Positions 33,666 through 41,943 of a stretch of DNA of 46,620 nucleotides are shown here, in pieces (the stretch's first letter is position 1; every line of letters begins with the position of its first letter). This DNA is from CAIMZW01 sp037135095. Lineage in GTDB: Bacteria > Actinomycetota > Actinomycetes > Nanopelagicales > Nanopelagicaceae. Below the pieces are notes generated by a model, which saw only the letters and a list, made by a program, of their open reading frames with translations, ran no database searches and had not been told where the DNA came from. The stretch is taken from assembly GCA_037135095.1 (NCBI GenBank), contig JBAXKZ010000008.1, forward strand, positions 1 to 46,620. The letters are read 5' to 3'. The position numbers and the translations under genes were made by a program.

Positions 33666-35416
33666 CACAACTCCTGTGAGTCCCAGATTGGCGCCATCGA
33701 ACGCGCAACCACGATGTCATCATTTGAAGTACCGGCAGCAACCATCGGCCAGACCATCGCATCGCGATGAACGCTGAAATCGACAACTACTGGACGGTCG
33801 TTGATCGCCATGGCTTCGGCGATCGTGCGATCAACATCTTCGCGGCTTTCGCAACGAAGCCCAACGCAACCCATGGCATCAGCCAATTTTGCAAAATCCG
33901 GGATGCGCTTTGAATGCAGATCGGTATTTGAGTAACGCTGGTTGTAGAACAAGGTCTGCCACTGGCGAACCATGCCCAAACTTTCATTATTAATGATGGC
34001 AACTTTGATCGGGATGTTGTTGATCGCACAAGTTACTAACTCTTGATTGGTCATCTGGAAACACCCATCGCCATCAATTGCCCAAACGACTTTGTCAGGT
34101 GCACCAACCTTTGCTCCCATGGCCGCGGGAACTGCATAACCCATGGTTCCCAAACCACCTGAGTTCAACCAGGTTCGTGGATTTTCGTAGGAGATGAATT
34201 GGGAGGCCCACATTTGATGTTGACCTACACCAGCGACATAAATCGCATCTGGACCAGCGATCTTGCCCAGACGTTCAATTACATATTGTGGTGAGACCGA
34301 ACCATCGGTTGGATGGTCATAGCCCAGCGGAAACTTAGCCCGCCAGGAATTTACTTGGAGCCACCAAGCAGTTAGATCAGGTTGGCTCTTCTTATATTCC
34401 GCCGCAATGGCTGGCAGCAAAGCGGCAATTGTGTTCACCAGATCGCCGATAAGGGCGACATCGGCGCGACGATTCTTGCCAATTTCGGCAGGATCGATAT
34501 CAGCGTGAATAATTTTGGCTAGCGGTGCAAATGATGAAAGCTTGCCAGTGACTCGATCGTCAAAGCGCGCCCCCAAAGTGATTAGCAAATCGGCTTTCTG
34601 GAGTGCCGTCACCGCCGCAACCGTGCCATGCATTCCGGGCATTCCAAGGTGTTGATGGTGGCCATCCGGGAAAGCGCCTCTTGCCATCAGCGTCGTAACA
34701 ACTGGCGCGCCAGTTAACTCCGCTAGTTTCATAAGTTCTTTATGAGCATTGGCTTTAATGATGCCACCGCCAACATATAGAACGGGGTTGCGCGATTGTG
34801 CAATCAATCGAGCGGCATCGCGAACTGCCGTGGCATCAGGAGTTAGTACTGGGTTATATCCCGCAAGATTAACCGAACCTGGCCACTGAAAAACTGTTTG
34901 ATGCTGCAAGGCATCTTTTGCAATATCAACGAGTACCGCACCTGGGCGACCGGTGCTCGCGATGTGAAAGGCTTCCGCAATCGCACGAGGAATATCGTCG
35001 GCATTGGTGATCAAATAATTATGTTTTGTAACGGGCATCGTGATGCCACGAATATCCGCTTCTTGGAAGGCATCGGTCCCGATCGCAGCTGATGCAACCT
35101 GACCTGTGATCGCAACCAATGGCACTGAGTCCATTTGAGCATCGGCCAACGGGGTAACTAAGTTTGTAGCGCCTGGTCCTGAAGTGGCTATGCAAACACC
35201 GACGCGACCAGTAGCTTGCGCATAGCCTGTGGCGGCATGACCTGCGCCTTGTTCATGACGAACCAAAATATGTCGGATCGGACTGTCGAAAATCGGGTCG
35301 TAGGCTGGCAGAATTGCGCCACCGGGGATTCCGAACATGACATCGACGCCGGCATGCTCTAAAGATTTCACGAGGGAACTGGCCCCCGTCATCTTCTTAC
35401 CGTTTTCACTACTCAT
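33665..35416 (-). CDS. ilvB: Acetolactate synthase large (catalytic) subunit
   Basis: IlvB is the TPP enzyme that opens BCAA synthesis. The protein has the PYR domain (GIPGGAILPAYD, RHEQGAGHAATGYA), a central FAD-type domain and the PP domain with the TPP motif GDGCFQMTNQELVT...NN. ATG codons occur at 35422 and 35416. The ribosome site GGGGAG is directly abutted to the first but 6 nt from the second, so 35416 is preferred (583 residues). That ribosome site is itself perfectly complementary to one arm of the upstream terminator. Expression is probably controlled by the leader at 35417-35585. Confidence 0.96.
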   Translation of the reverse strand: MSSENGKKMTGASSLVKSLEHAGVDVMFGIPGGAILPAYDPIFDSPIRHILVRHEQGAGHAATGYAQATGRVGVCIATSGPGATNLVTPLADAQMDSVPLVAITGQVASAAIGTDAFQEADIRGITMPVTKHNYLITNADDIPRAIAEAFHIASTGRPGAVLVDIAKDALQHQTVFQWPGSVNLAGYNPVLTPDATAVRDAARLIAQSRNPVLYVGGGIIKANAHKELMKLAELTGAPVVTTLMARGAFPDGHHQHLGMPGMHGTVAAVTALQKADLLITLGARFDDRVTGKLSSFAPLAKIIHADIDPAEIGKNRRADVALIGDLVNTIAALLPAIAAEYKKSQPDLTAWWLQVNSWRAKFPLGYDHPTDGSVSPQYVIERLGKIAGPDAIYVAGVGQHQMWASQFISYENPRTWLNSGGLGTMGYAVPAAMGAKVGAPDKVVWAIDGDGCFQMTNQELVTCAINNIPIKVAIINNESLGMVRQWQTLFYNQRYSNTDLHSKRIPDFAKLADAMGCVGLRCESREDVDRTIAEAMAINDRPVVVDFSVHRDAMVWPMVAAGTSNDDIVVARSMAPIWDSQEL

Positions 35417-35424
35417 CTTCATCT

Positions 35425-35453
35425 CCCCTCAGTTGCCTAGATATTTTCAACTG
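35425..35453 (-). promoter_or_regulatory. ilvB ribosome-binding region with alternative pairings
   Basis: On the minus strand ACTGAGGGG (35425-35433) holds the ilvB Shine-Dalgarno. It is perfectly complementary over 9 bp to CCCCTCAGT, the 5' arm of the terminator (35484-35492). In addition CAGTTG (35448-35453) can pair with CAACTG (35430-35435), placing the ribosome site at the foot of a small hairpin. Translation of ilvB could therefore depend on which pairing forms. Confidence 0.5.
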
Positions 35454-35460
35454 CCCTGTG

Positions 35461-35492
35461 AAACACGAAACCCCCCAGTTTTCACTGAGGGG
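35461..35492 (-). terminator. Attenuator terminator in the ilvB leader
   Basis: Minus-strand CCCCTCAGT (35484-35492), a GAAA loop and ACTGGGGGG (35471-35479) form a 9-bp stem with one G-U pair. It is followed by TTTCGTGTTT (35461-35470). The interrupted T-run suggests partial rather than complete termination, as expected for a regulated site. It stands between the leader peptide and ilvB. Confidence 0.8.
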
Positions 35493-35493
35493 T

Positions 35494-35525
35494 AGCGCAC
35501 GATCGATGTTGCTAGATCGCGCGCT
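35494..35525 (-). promoter_or_regulatory. Pause-type hairpin of the ilvB attenuator
   Basis: Eleven-base arms (35494-35504 and 35515-35525), with one G-U pair, enclose a 10-nt loop that contains the leader peptide's TAG stop. The last four sense codons lie in the 5' arm. A ribosome translating the leader would unwind it, which is the expected position for the 1:2 hairpin in transcription attenuation. Confidence 0.65.
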
Positions 35526-35550
35526 TTCGGATTACCACGGCTGTTGCCAT
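35512..35550 (-). CDS. ilvBNC leader peptide
   Basis: ATG at 35550 opens 12 codons, MATAVVIRKRAI, ending in TAG. Codons 5-7 are Val-Val-Ile and codon 12 is Ile, so half the sense codons after Met encode products of the pathway or alanine, made from the same pyruvate pool. The ATG lies 6 nt after the -10 box, so the transcript would be leaderless. A hairpin and a terminator follow. Together these match the logic of actinobacterial ilv attenuators such as that of Corynebacterium glutamicum ilvBNC. Confidence 0.75.
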   Translation of the reverse strand: MATAVVIRKRAI

Positions 35551-35556
35551 GTGCGA

Positions 35557-35585
35557 ATTCTCGCGCGATGTATCTTCTTCGTCAA
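35557..35585 (-). promoter_or_regulatory. Promoter of the ilvBNC operon
   Basis: Minus-strand TTGACG (35580-35585) and GAGAAT (35557-35562) are separated by exactly 17 bp and lie 6 nt before the leader-peptide ATG. This is the best-matching -35/-10 pair seen in the window. Confidence 0.7.
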
Positions 35586-35622
35586 CCCCTGAGATTAAGA
35601 TCTCATATATTGGATAGGTAAT

Positions 35623-37299
35623 TTAGCCGCAGACCGCGCCCTTGGAGGCGGAGCCAACAACCTTTGAATACTTGGCTAAAACGCCGCGTCGGTACTTATG
35701 TGCCAGCGGTACAAAATGTTTTCGGCGTTCTGTCATTTCCGCATCGGCTACCAGTAAATCCAAAGTGCGCTCGATCACATTGATTCGAATCAGATCGCCA
35801 TCTTTGATGAAGGCGATTGGACCGCCATCAACCGCTTCGGGAGAAACGTGTCCGACGCAAAGTCCAGTGCTGCCCCCTGAGAAACGACCGTCCGTTAGGA
35901 GCAGAGTTGATTTGCCCAAACCAGCACCTTTTATCGCGCCAGTAATCATGAGCATCTCGCGCATACCTGGACCGCCCTTTGGACCTTCGTAGCGAATGAC
36001 AACGACATCGCCTGCTTTGATTTCGCCATTCTCCAACGCATCCATGGCGGCCTGCTCTCGTTCAAAAACTCGAGCTGGACCTTCAAAGTGGTCGACGCCA
36101 ACGCCAGCAGTCTTGGAAACCGCGCCTTCAGGTGCAAGGGAGCCGCCCAAGATTGTGATTCCGCCACCAACAGCCAATGGACTCTTGATTGAGTGAAGAA
36201 CTTCGCCATCAGCATCAAGTGGTGTGATGTCCGCCAAATTCTCGGCCATAGTTTTTCCAGTTACGGTCAAACAATCCCCGTGCAATAAGCCAGCATCTAA
36301 CAAGGCACGAAGCACGACTGGGATGCCGCCGACGCGATCGATATCGGTCATGACATATTTGCCGAATGGCTTTAGGTCACCAAGCAATGGAACTTTGGAA
36401 CCAATGCGATGGAAATCTTCAAGAGTTAGTTCTACTTCAGCCTCGTTTGCAATCGCCAAAATATGAAGCACTGCGTTCGTTGAACCACCGAGCGCCATCA
36501 CAACGGTGATCGCATTCTCAAAGGCCTTTTTGGTCAAGATGTCGCGAGTTGTAATTCCCTTGCGAATTAATTCCACAACTGCAGCACCAGCCTTGACGGC
36601 ATAGTCATCGCGACGACGATCGACTGCTGGTGGTGAAGCCGAACCAGGAAGGGAAAGTCCAATTGCTTCGCCAACGGCCGCCATGGTGTTAGCGGTGTAC
36701 ATGCCGCCGCAAGCACCTTCGCCCGGACAGATTGCGCGTTCAATTTTATCAACCTGCTCTTGGGATATTAAGCCGCGGGCACAGGCGCCAACCGCTTCGA
36801 AGGCATCAATGATCGTTACATCTTTGCCATCTACATTTCCGGCCAACGTGCTTCCGGCATAGACAAAAACACTGGCAACATCAATTCGAGCAGCTGCCAT
36901 CATCATTCCTGGAAGTGATTTATCGCAACCAGCGAAAGTCACCATGCCATCAAGGCGTTCAGCCTGCATTACGGTTTCTACGGAATCGGCGATAACTTCG
37001 CGCGATACCAAAGAGAAGTGCATGCCCTCGTGTCCCATCGAAATGCCATCCGATACTGAGATGGTGCCAAATTGCATTGGGAAGCCACCAGCATCGATTA
37101 CCCCTTTTTTGGAGGCCTTCGCCAGTCGATCCAAGGAGAGATTGCAGGGCGTAATTTCATTCCATGATGAGGCGATTCCGATCTGGGGCTTGGCGAAATC
37201 CTCATCTTTCATACCAACTGCACGCAACATGCCGCGCGCGGGAGCACGCTCCATGCCATCAGTCACTAGACCTGAACGTGGCTTCATGGAATTGCTCAT
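35623..37299 (-). CDS. ilvD: Dihydroxy-acid dehydratase
   Basis: IlvD dehydrates the dihydroxy acids to the 2-oxo acids of valine and isoleucine. The 558-residue protein has the three iron-sulfur cysteines in NEITPCNLSLD, FAGCDKSLPGM and GACGGMYTANTM. It also has the C-terminal LLTDGRFSGGSTGLCVGHVSPEA. GGGGAG lies 7 nt before the ATG. It follows gatB by 16 bp, so it is probably transcribed with gatCAB as well. It is separated from ilvB by the 206-bp leader, which gives the downstream genes their own control. Confidence 0.96.
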   Translation of the reverse strand: MSNSMKPRSGLVTDGMERAPARGMLRAVGMKDEDFAKPQIGIASSWNEITPCNLSLDRLAKASKKGVIDAGGFPMQFGTISVSDGISMGHEGMHFSLVSREVIADSVETVMQAERLDGMVTFAGCDKSLPGMMMAAARIDVASVFVYAGSTLAGNVDGKDVTIIDAFEAVGACARGLISQEQVDKIERAICPGEGACGGMYTANTMAAVGEAIGLSLPGSASPPAVDRRRDDYAVKAGAAVVELIRKGITTRDILTKKAFENAITVVMALGGSTNAVLHILAIANEAEVELTLEDFHRIGSKVPLLGDLKPFGKYVMTDIDRVGGIPVVLRALLDAGLLHGDCLTVTGKTMAENLADITPLDADGEVLHSIKSPLAVGGGITILGGSLAPEGAVSKTAGVGVDHFEGPARVFEREQAAMDALENGEIKAGDVVVIRYEGPKGGPGMREMLMITGAIKGAGLGKSTLLLTDGRFSGGSTGLCVGHVSPEAVDGGPIAFIKDGDLIRINVIERTLDLLVADAEMTERRKHFVPLAHKYRRGVLAKYSKVVGSASKGAVCG

Positions 37300-37315
37300 C
37301 GATTTGCTCCCCTGA

Positions 37316-38815
37316 TTAACCTTGACCTAAGTGCTTTAACAATAATTCTCGAACCTTTGCGGCATCGGCTTGCCCGCCGGTTGCCTTCATGACGGCGCCA
37401 ATAAGGGCACCAGCTGCCGGAATATTTCCACCCCGGATTCGTTCTGCCGTATCAGGCTGTGAAGCAATTGCAGCTTCAATCGCAACCATCAGAGCGGAAT
37501 CATCTGAAACTACCTTTAAGCCGCGAGAATCGATCACTTGCTGCGGTGTTCCTTCGCTATTAATAACGCCTTCAACTACCTGGCGTGCCAACTTATCGGT
37601 TAAGTCGCCAGATGAAATTAGCGCAATAACTTCAGCCACTTGAACCGGGGTAATGAGAGAAGTTGGTGCAACTTCTTTTTCATTTGCTAACCGCGAAATC
37701 TCACCAAGCCACCAACTACGTGCTTTTGTCGGATCGGCGCCAAGTAAGACCGTCTCTTCGACGGTATCAAGTAGTTCGGCATTGACCATAGAGGCCATCT
37801 CTTTATCGGGAACAGCCCATTCGATCTTTAACCGCTTTCGTCTGATCGATGGTTTTTCCGGAAGTGTTGCTCGAAGTTCTTCAATCCATTTGGCATCAGG
37901 AGCAACTGGAACTAAATCTGGTTCCGGGAAGTAGCGATAGTCCTCGGCTTGTTCCTTTGAACGTCCCGGTCGGGTTTCTCCGCTCTCTTCCAAGAAGTGC
38001 CTGGTCTCTTGAACAATTCGTTCACCATTTTGTAACCGATTTGCTTGGCGGACAATCTCACCAGAGACGGCGCGTTCTACGGACCGCAACGAGTTAACAT
38101 TCTTCGTTTCGCTACGAGTTCCGAGTTGGCCGGATGCAGCAGGCGCCAATGAAACGTTGGCATCACATCGAAGTGAACCTTGCTCCATCTTTACATCGCT
38201 AACACCAAGTGAGCGCAAGATGTCGCGAAGTTCCGTTACATATGCTCGAGCGACCTGCGGCGCATACTTGCCGGTGTTAGGAATAATCTTGGTAACAATT
38301 TCAACCAACGGAATACCAGCTCGGTTGTAATCCAAGAGCGAATATTCGGCACCGTGAATTCGTCCAGTGGAGCCACCGACATGAAGCGACTTACCGGTGT
38401 CCTCTTCCATGTGCACGCGTTCGATATCTACTCGAAAAACTTTGGTTCCTTCATCGGTTTCGATTTCGACATCTAAGTAACCGTTGATGCAGATTGGCTC
38501 ATCGAACTGTGAGGTCTGAAAATTCTTGGGCATATCTGGGTAGAAATAATTCTTACGGGCGAAGCGGCTAAATGGTGCGATAGAACAGTTAAGCGCTAAA
38601 CCAATCAGAATGCTGCTCTCGATTGCCTTGCCATTTACTGCTGGCAGGGAACCTGGCAAACCTAAACAAACTGGGCAGGTCTGGGTATTTGGTTCGGCAC
38701 CAAACTCGGTGGCACAGCCACAAAACATTTTAGAGTTGGTATTTAGTTCAACGTGAACTTCCAAACCCAAAGTTGGGTCATAGGCAGCGATCGCTTGATC
38801 GTAGTTAAGTGCCAT
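37316..38815 (-). CDS. gatB: Asp/Glu-tRNA(Asn/Gln) amidotransferase subunit B
   Basis: GatB binds mischarged tRNA and phosphorylates its amino acid before amidation. The 499-residue protein has LGLEVHVELNTNSKMFCGC with zinc-type cysteines, TCPVCLGLPGSLP, FARKNYFYPDMPKNFQTSQ and DYNRAGIPLVEIVT. The YqeY-like tail domain ends at KHLGQG. It shares one base with gatA (TAATG). Its presence implies that Asn-tRNA and/or Gln-tRNA are made by the indirect route. Confidence 0.97.
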   Translation of the reverse strand: MALNYDQAIAAYDPTLGLEVHVELNTNSKMFCGCATEFGAEPNTQTCPVCLGLPGSLPAVNGKAIESSILIGLALNCSIAPFSRFARKNYFYPDMPKNFQTSQFDEPICINGYLDVEIETDEGTKVFRVDIERVHMEEDTGKSLHVGGSTGRIHGAEYSLLDYNRAGIPLVEIVTKIIPNTGKYAPQVARAYVTELRDILRSLGVSDVKMEQGSLRCDANVSLAPAASGQLGTRSETKNVNSLRSVERAVSGEIVRQANRLQNGERIVQETRHFLEESGETRPGRSKEQAEDYRYFPEPDLVPVAPDAKWIEELRATLPEKPSIRRKRLKIEWAVPDKEMASMVNAELLDTVEETVLLGADPTKARSWWLGEISRLANEKEVAPTSLITPVQVAEVIALISSGDLTDKLARQVVEGVINSEGTPQQVIDSRGLKVVSDDSALMVAIEAAIASQPDTAERIRGGNIPAAGALIGAVMKATGGQADAAKVRELLLKHLGQG

Positions 38816-40308
38816 TAGTTGGCTCCAAGTGCTGGTGCGTTAGACAAGATTGGGTGACCCCATTTGCGAAGAAGAGCTGCTTCTAGCGTGCCACCGACCT
38901 GATACATCAGATCATCTTTCATCGCAGGTGACATGATTTGGAAGCCAACAGGAAGGCCATCTTCCGGAGCAAGACCAACAGGCAGACTCATTCCACCAAT
39001 TCCGGCCATATTTACCGGAATAGTTGCGATGTCATTTAGGTACATTGCCAGTGGGTCATCACTCTTTTCGCCAATTTTAAAGGCCGTAGTTGGACAGGTT
39101 GGCGAGACCAAGACGTCGACCTTTGAGAAAGCTGCAGCAAAATCTTGGGTGATAAGAGTTCGCACCTTCTGTGCCGAACCGTAGTAAGCATCGTAATAGC
39201 CAGATGAGAGAGCATAAGTACCCAAAATAATTCGGCGCTTTACTTCTTTTCCAAAGCCAACTTCGCGCGTCATCTTCATGACTTCTTCAGCGCCACGAAT
39301 GCCATCATCGCCGACCCGAATTCCATAACGCATCGAATCAAAGCGAGCCAAGTTTGAGGAGGCTTCCGATGGGGCAATTAAATAATAAGCAGCCAAGGCA
39401 TATTCAAAGTTGGGACAAGAGACCTCAACAATTTCGGCACCCGCGTGTACCAATTCTTCGATCGCTTCATCAAAGCGAGATCGAACTCCGGCTTGGTAGC
39501 CATCGCCTGATAACTCTTTAACGATGCCGATCTTCATACCTTTTACATCTAATTTCTTTGCTGCCGCAACAACCGCAGGTACTGGCGCATTGATGCTGGT
39601 GGAATCGCGTGGGTCATAGCCGGCGATCGCCTCGTGTAAAAGTGCGGCATCCAATACCGTACGAGCGCAAGGTCCGGCTTGATCCAAACTGGAAGAGAAA
39701 GCAACCAGGCCATAGCGTGAGACGCCACCATATGTAGGTTTAACTCCTACGGTTCCTGTAACAGCGGCGGGTTGACGAATCGAACCACCAGTATCGGTTC
39801 CCATTGCAAGTGGTGCTTCAAATGCCGCCAGCGAAGCTGCGGAGCCGCCGCCAGAACCGCCGGGGATGCGAGTCAAATCCCAAGGATTATGACTTGGCCC
39901 GTAGGCAGAATTCTCGGTGGAGGAACCCATTGCAAATTCATCCATATTGGTCTTACCCAAAATTACAATACCTGCGCTCTTCAATTTTGAAACAACTGTT
40001 GAGTCGTATGGCGGACGCCAACCTTCAAGGATTTTAGAACCGCAAGTCGTGGGGATTCCTTTTTGGGTTAGAACATCCTTGAGCGCCAATGGCACGCCAG
40101 CAAGCGGTGAAAGTTTTTCACCAGCTGCGCGCTTAGCATCTATGGCGGCGGCTTGCGCGAGCGCCCCATCAGTATCAACATAAAGAAAGGCATGGACTTG
40201 GCCATCTACGGCCGAAATTCGATTTAGATGTTGTTGGGTAAGTTCAACCGAGCTGATTTCGCCAGCGGCAAGCTTTGCTGCCATTTCGGCGGCCGAGGAG
40301 TGAATCAT
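38815..40308 (-). CDS. gatA: Asp/Glu-tRNA(Asn/Gln) amidotransferase subunit A
   Basis: GatA is the amidase that releases ammonia from glutamine. The 497-residue protein has the amidase-signature triad Lys77 (LALKDVL), Ser152 (GGSGGGSAAS) and Ser176 (TDTGGSIRQPA). It overlaps gatC by 4 bp and gatB by one base, which fits equal production of the three subunits. Confidence 0.97.
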   Translation of the reverse strand: MIHSSAAEMAAKLAAGEISSVELTQQHLNRISAVDGQVHAFLYVDTDGALAQAAAIDAKRAAGEKLSPLAGVPLALKDVLTQKGIPTTCGSKILEGWRPPYDSTVVSKLKSAGIVILGKTNMDEFAMGSSTENSAYGPSHNPWDLTRIPGGSGGGSAASLAAFEAPLAMGTDTGGSIRQPAAVTGTVGVKPTYGGVSRYGLVAFSSSLDQAGPCARTVLDAALLHEAIAGYDPRDSTSINAPVPAVVAAAKKLDVKGMKIGIVKELSGDGYQAGVRSRFDEAIEELVHAGAEIVEVSCPNFEYALAAYYLIAPSEASSNLARFDSMRYGIRVGDDGIRGAEEVMKMTREVGFGKEVKRRIILGTYALSSGYYDAYYGSAQKVRTLITQDFAAAFSKVDVLVSPTCPTTAFKIGEKSDDPLAMYLNDIATIPVNMAGIGGMSLPVGLAPEDGLPVGFQIMSPAMKDDLMYQVGGTLEAALLRKWGHPILSNAPALGAN

Positions 40309-40604
40309 TCAGCATCTCCCAAAATTTGTGGCACTTTGAAACGTTGTTCCGCGGATGCTGGCGCACCTGAGAGCGATTCGGCGGCAGTAAGGCTAGGAGC
40401 AACTACATCCGCGCGAAAGACATTCTGCAGCGCCAATGGATGAGAGGTTGGTGGCACATCGGCACCAGCAACTTCTTGCACTCGTGCAACCGCCCCAAGG
40501 ATCAGGTCGAGTTCGGATGCCAGGTGGTCAAGCTCGGAATCGGTCATTTCAATGCGGGCTAGCCGCGACAAATGGGCGACCTCGTCCCGGGAAATTGCGC
40601 TCAT
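40305..40604 (-). CDS. gatC: Asp/Glu-tRNA(Asn/Gln) amidotransferase subunit C
   Basis: GatC is the small scaffold that wraps around GatA and joins it to GatB. The 99-residue protein shows the family pattern ISRDEVAHLSRLARIEMTDSE and a C-terminal ADVPPTSHPLALQNVFRAD. It begins the gatCAB set, 38 bp after proA. A TAAGGT box ends 6 nt before the ATG, and GAGG lies in that 6-nt interval, so either a leaderless or a normal start is possible. Confidence 0.95.
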   Translation of the reverse strand: MSAISRDEVAHLSRLARIEMTDSELDHLASELDLILGAVARVQEVAGADVPPTSHPLALQNVFRADVVAPSLTAAESLSGAPASAEQRFKVPQILGDAE

Positions 40605-40610
40605 GTCCTC

Positions 40611-40616
40611 ACCTTA
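40611..40616 (-). promoter_or_regulatory. Candidate -10 box of gatCAB
   Basis: Minus-strand TAAGGT ends 6 nt before the gatC ATG, the spacing seen at several other starts here. The intervening GAGGAC could also serve as a ribosome site on a longer transcript from proA, so the assignment is uncertain. Confidence 0.38.
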
Positions 40617-40642
40617 TCGGTTAAAAAGTAGCGGGAAAAATG

Positions 40643-41911
40643 TCAGCTACGGATCTGCCCGTTGCCGCTGACAATCCACGTCGTTGTGGTCATCTGCTCT
40701 AGTCCCATTGGACCCCGAGCATGTAATTTCTGATTTGAGATCCCAATCTCGGCGCCAAAGCCCATCTGCTCACCATCGGTGAATCTAGTAGAGGCGTTGA
40801 TCATGACCGCGGCGCAATCGGAAAGGGCAACAAACTGAGCGGCATTTACATCAGATTCGGTAACGATCGCTTCAGTGTGATTGGTGCCGTATTTATGAAT
40901 ATGGTCGGCGGCGCTTAAAAGGTCTGGGACCACGGCCACATTCATTTCCAAGGCGTTGTATTCGGTATGCCAATCTTCCTCAGTGGCTGCCACAGCTGGA
41001 ATTCCTAGTTTCGCGGCGAATTCTAGGACTTGGTGATCGCCATGAATTAGAACGCCGGCCTCAGAGAGCGCTGAAAGCGCGATTGGTAAAAATTCTTCGG
41101 CAACAAAAGTGTGAATCAACAAGGTCTCAGCGGCATTGCAAACACTTGGCCGATGAGTTTTAGAGTTAATCAAAATTGGTAACGCTTTTGCCAAATCAGC
41201 TTCGGCATCAATGTAAACGTGACAGACCCCAGCGCCGGTTTCAATGGTAGGAACCGTGGAATCATCTACCACTGTTCGAATAAGTGCCGCGCTCCCCCGT
41301 GGAATAACCAAATCAACTTGGCCTCTGGCATGAAGTAACGCGTGCACAGTACTTCGATCATCCGAAGGTACAAGTTGAATTATCTCGGGTGAAATTGAAG
41401 TAGTCGCGAGCGCTCTGCGCATCACCGAGACCAAAACCTCATTGCTCGCCGCGGCTGAAGCCGAACCGCGTAGCAAAGCAGCGTTACCGGACATAATTAA
41501 AATTACCGCGGCATCGACCGTCACATTTGGTCGAGCTTCATAAACCATTCCGACAACTCCAAATGGCACACTCAACTGTTTGAGGTGAAGCCCATTGGGC
41601 AGAGTGCTTTCGCGCAAGGTCTTTCCAAGTGGATCCGGCAAGGCCGCAACTTGGCGCGCCCCAGCCGCGATACCTTTAATTCGTTCGGGGGTAAGAAGTA
41701 ACCGATCCCGCATTGAAGTAGCCATGCCGGCAGCATCAGCGCGGGCCAAATCCAGCGCGTTAGCAGCAATGATCTCGGCCGAACTCGTCTCGATAGTTTG
41801 GGCAATTTTCTCTAAAGCACCAGCCCGCTCTTCAGAGCTTGCGGCGACCAAAGTCCGAGCGGCCAACCGCGCCTTTTCAGCTAATTCCGAAATCATTGCG
41901 GCGGCATCCAT
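40643..41911 (-). CDS. proA: Gamma-glutamyl phosphate reductase
   Basis: ProA reduces glutamyl phosphate to glutamate semialdehyde in proline synthesis. The 422-residue protein belongs to the aldehyde-dehydrogenase superfamily, with YEARPNVTVDAAVILIMSGNAALLRG, a nucleophile cysteine in THRPSVCNAAETLLIH, and FGAEIGISNQKLHARGPMGLEQMTTT at the end. It is usually next to proB; here a plus-strand hydrolase gene stands between them. The start is 6 nt after a TAGGCT box on its own strand. Confidence 0.96.
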   Translation of the reverse strand: MDAAAMISELAEKARLAARTLVAASSEERAGALEKIAQTIETSSAEIIAANALDLARADAAGMATSMRDRLLLTPERIKGIAAGARQVAALPDPLGKTLRESTLPNGLHLKQLSVPFGVVGMVYEARPNVTVDAAVILIMSGNAALLRGSASAAASNEVLVSVMRRALATTSISPEIIQLVPSDDRSTVHALLHARGQVDLVIPRGSAALIRTVVDDSTVPTIETGAGVCHVYIDAEADLAKALPILINSKTHRPSVCNAAETLLIHTFVAEEFLPIALSALSEAGVLIHGDHQVLEFAAKLGIPAVAATEEDWHTEYNALEMNVAVVPDLLSAADHIHKYGTNHTEAIVTESDVNAAQFVALSDCAAVMINASTRFTDGEQMGFGAEIGISNQKLHARGPMGLEQMTTTTWIVSGNGQIRS

Positions 41912-41917
41912 GTACTA

Positions 41918-41937
41918 AGCCTACGGGTGAATAGGCT
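41918..41937. promoter_or_regulatory. Divergent mirror-image -10 boxes for proA and the hydrolase gene
   Basis: The gap between the two divergent ATG codons is only 32 bp. TAGGCT occurs on the minus strand at 41918-41923 and on the plus strand at 41932-41937, in inverted orientation 8 bp apart. Each ends exactly 6 nt before the ATG of its gene. Both transcripts would be leaderless, and their -35 regions would fall on the opposite start codon. Confidence 0.6.
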
Positions 41938-41943
41938 CTGCTC

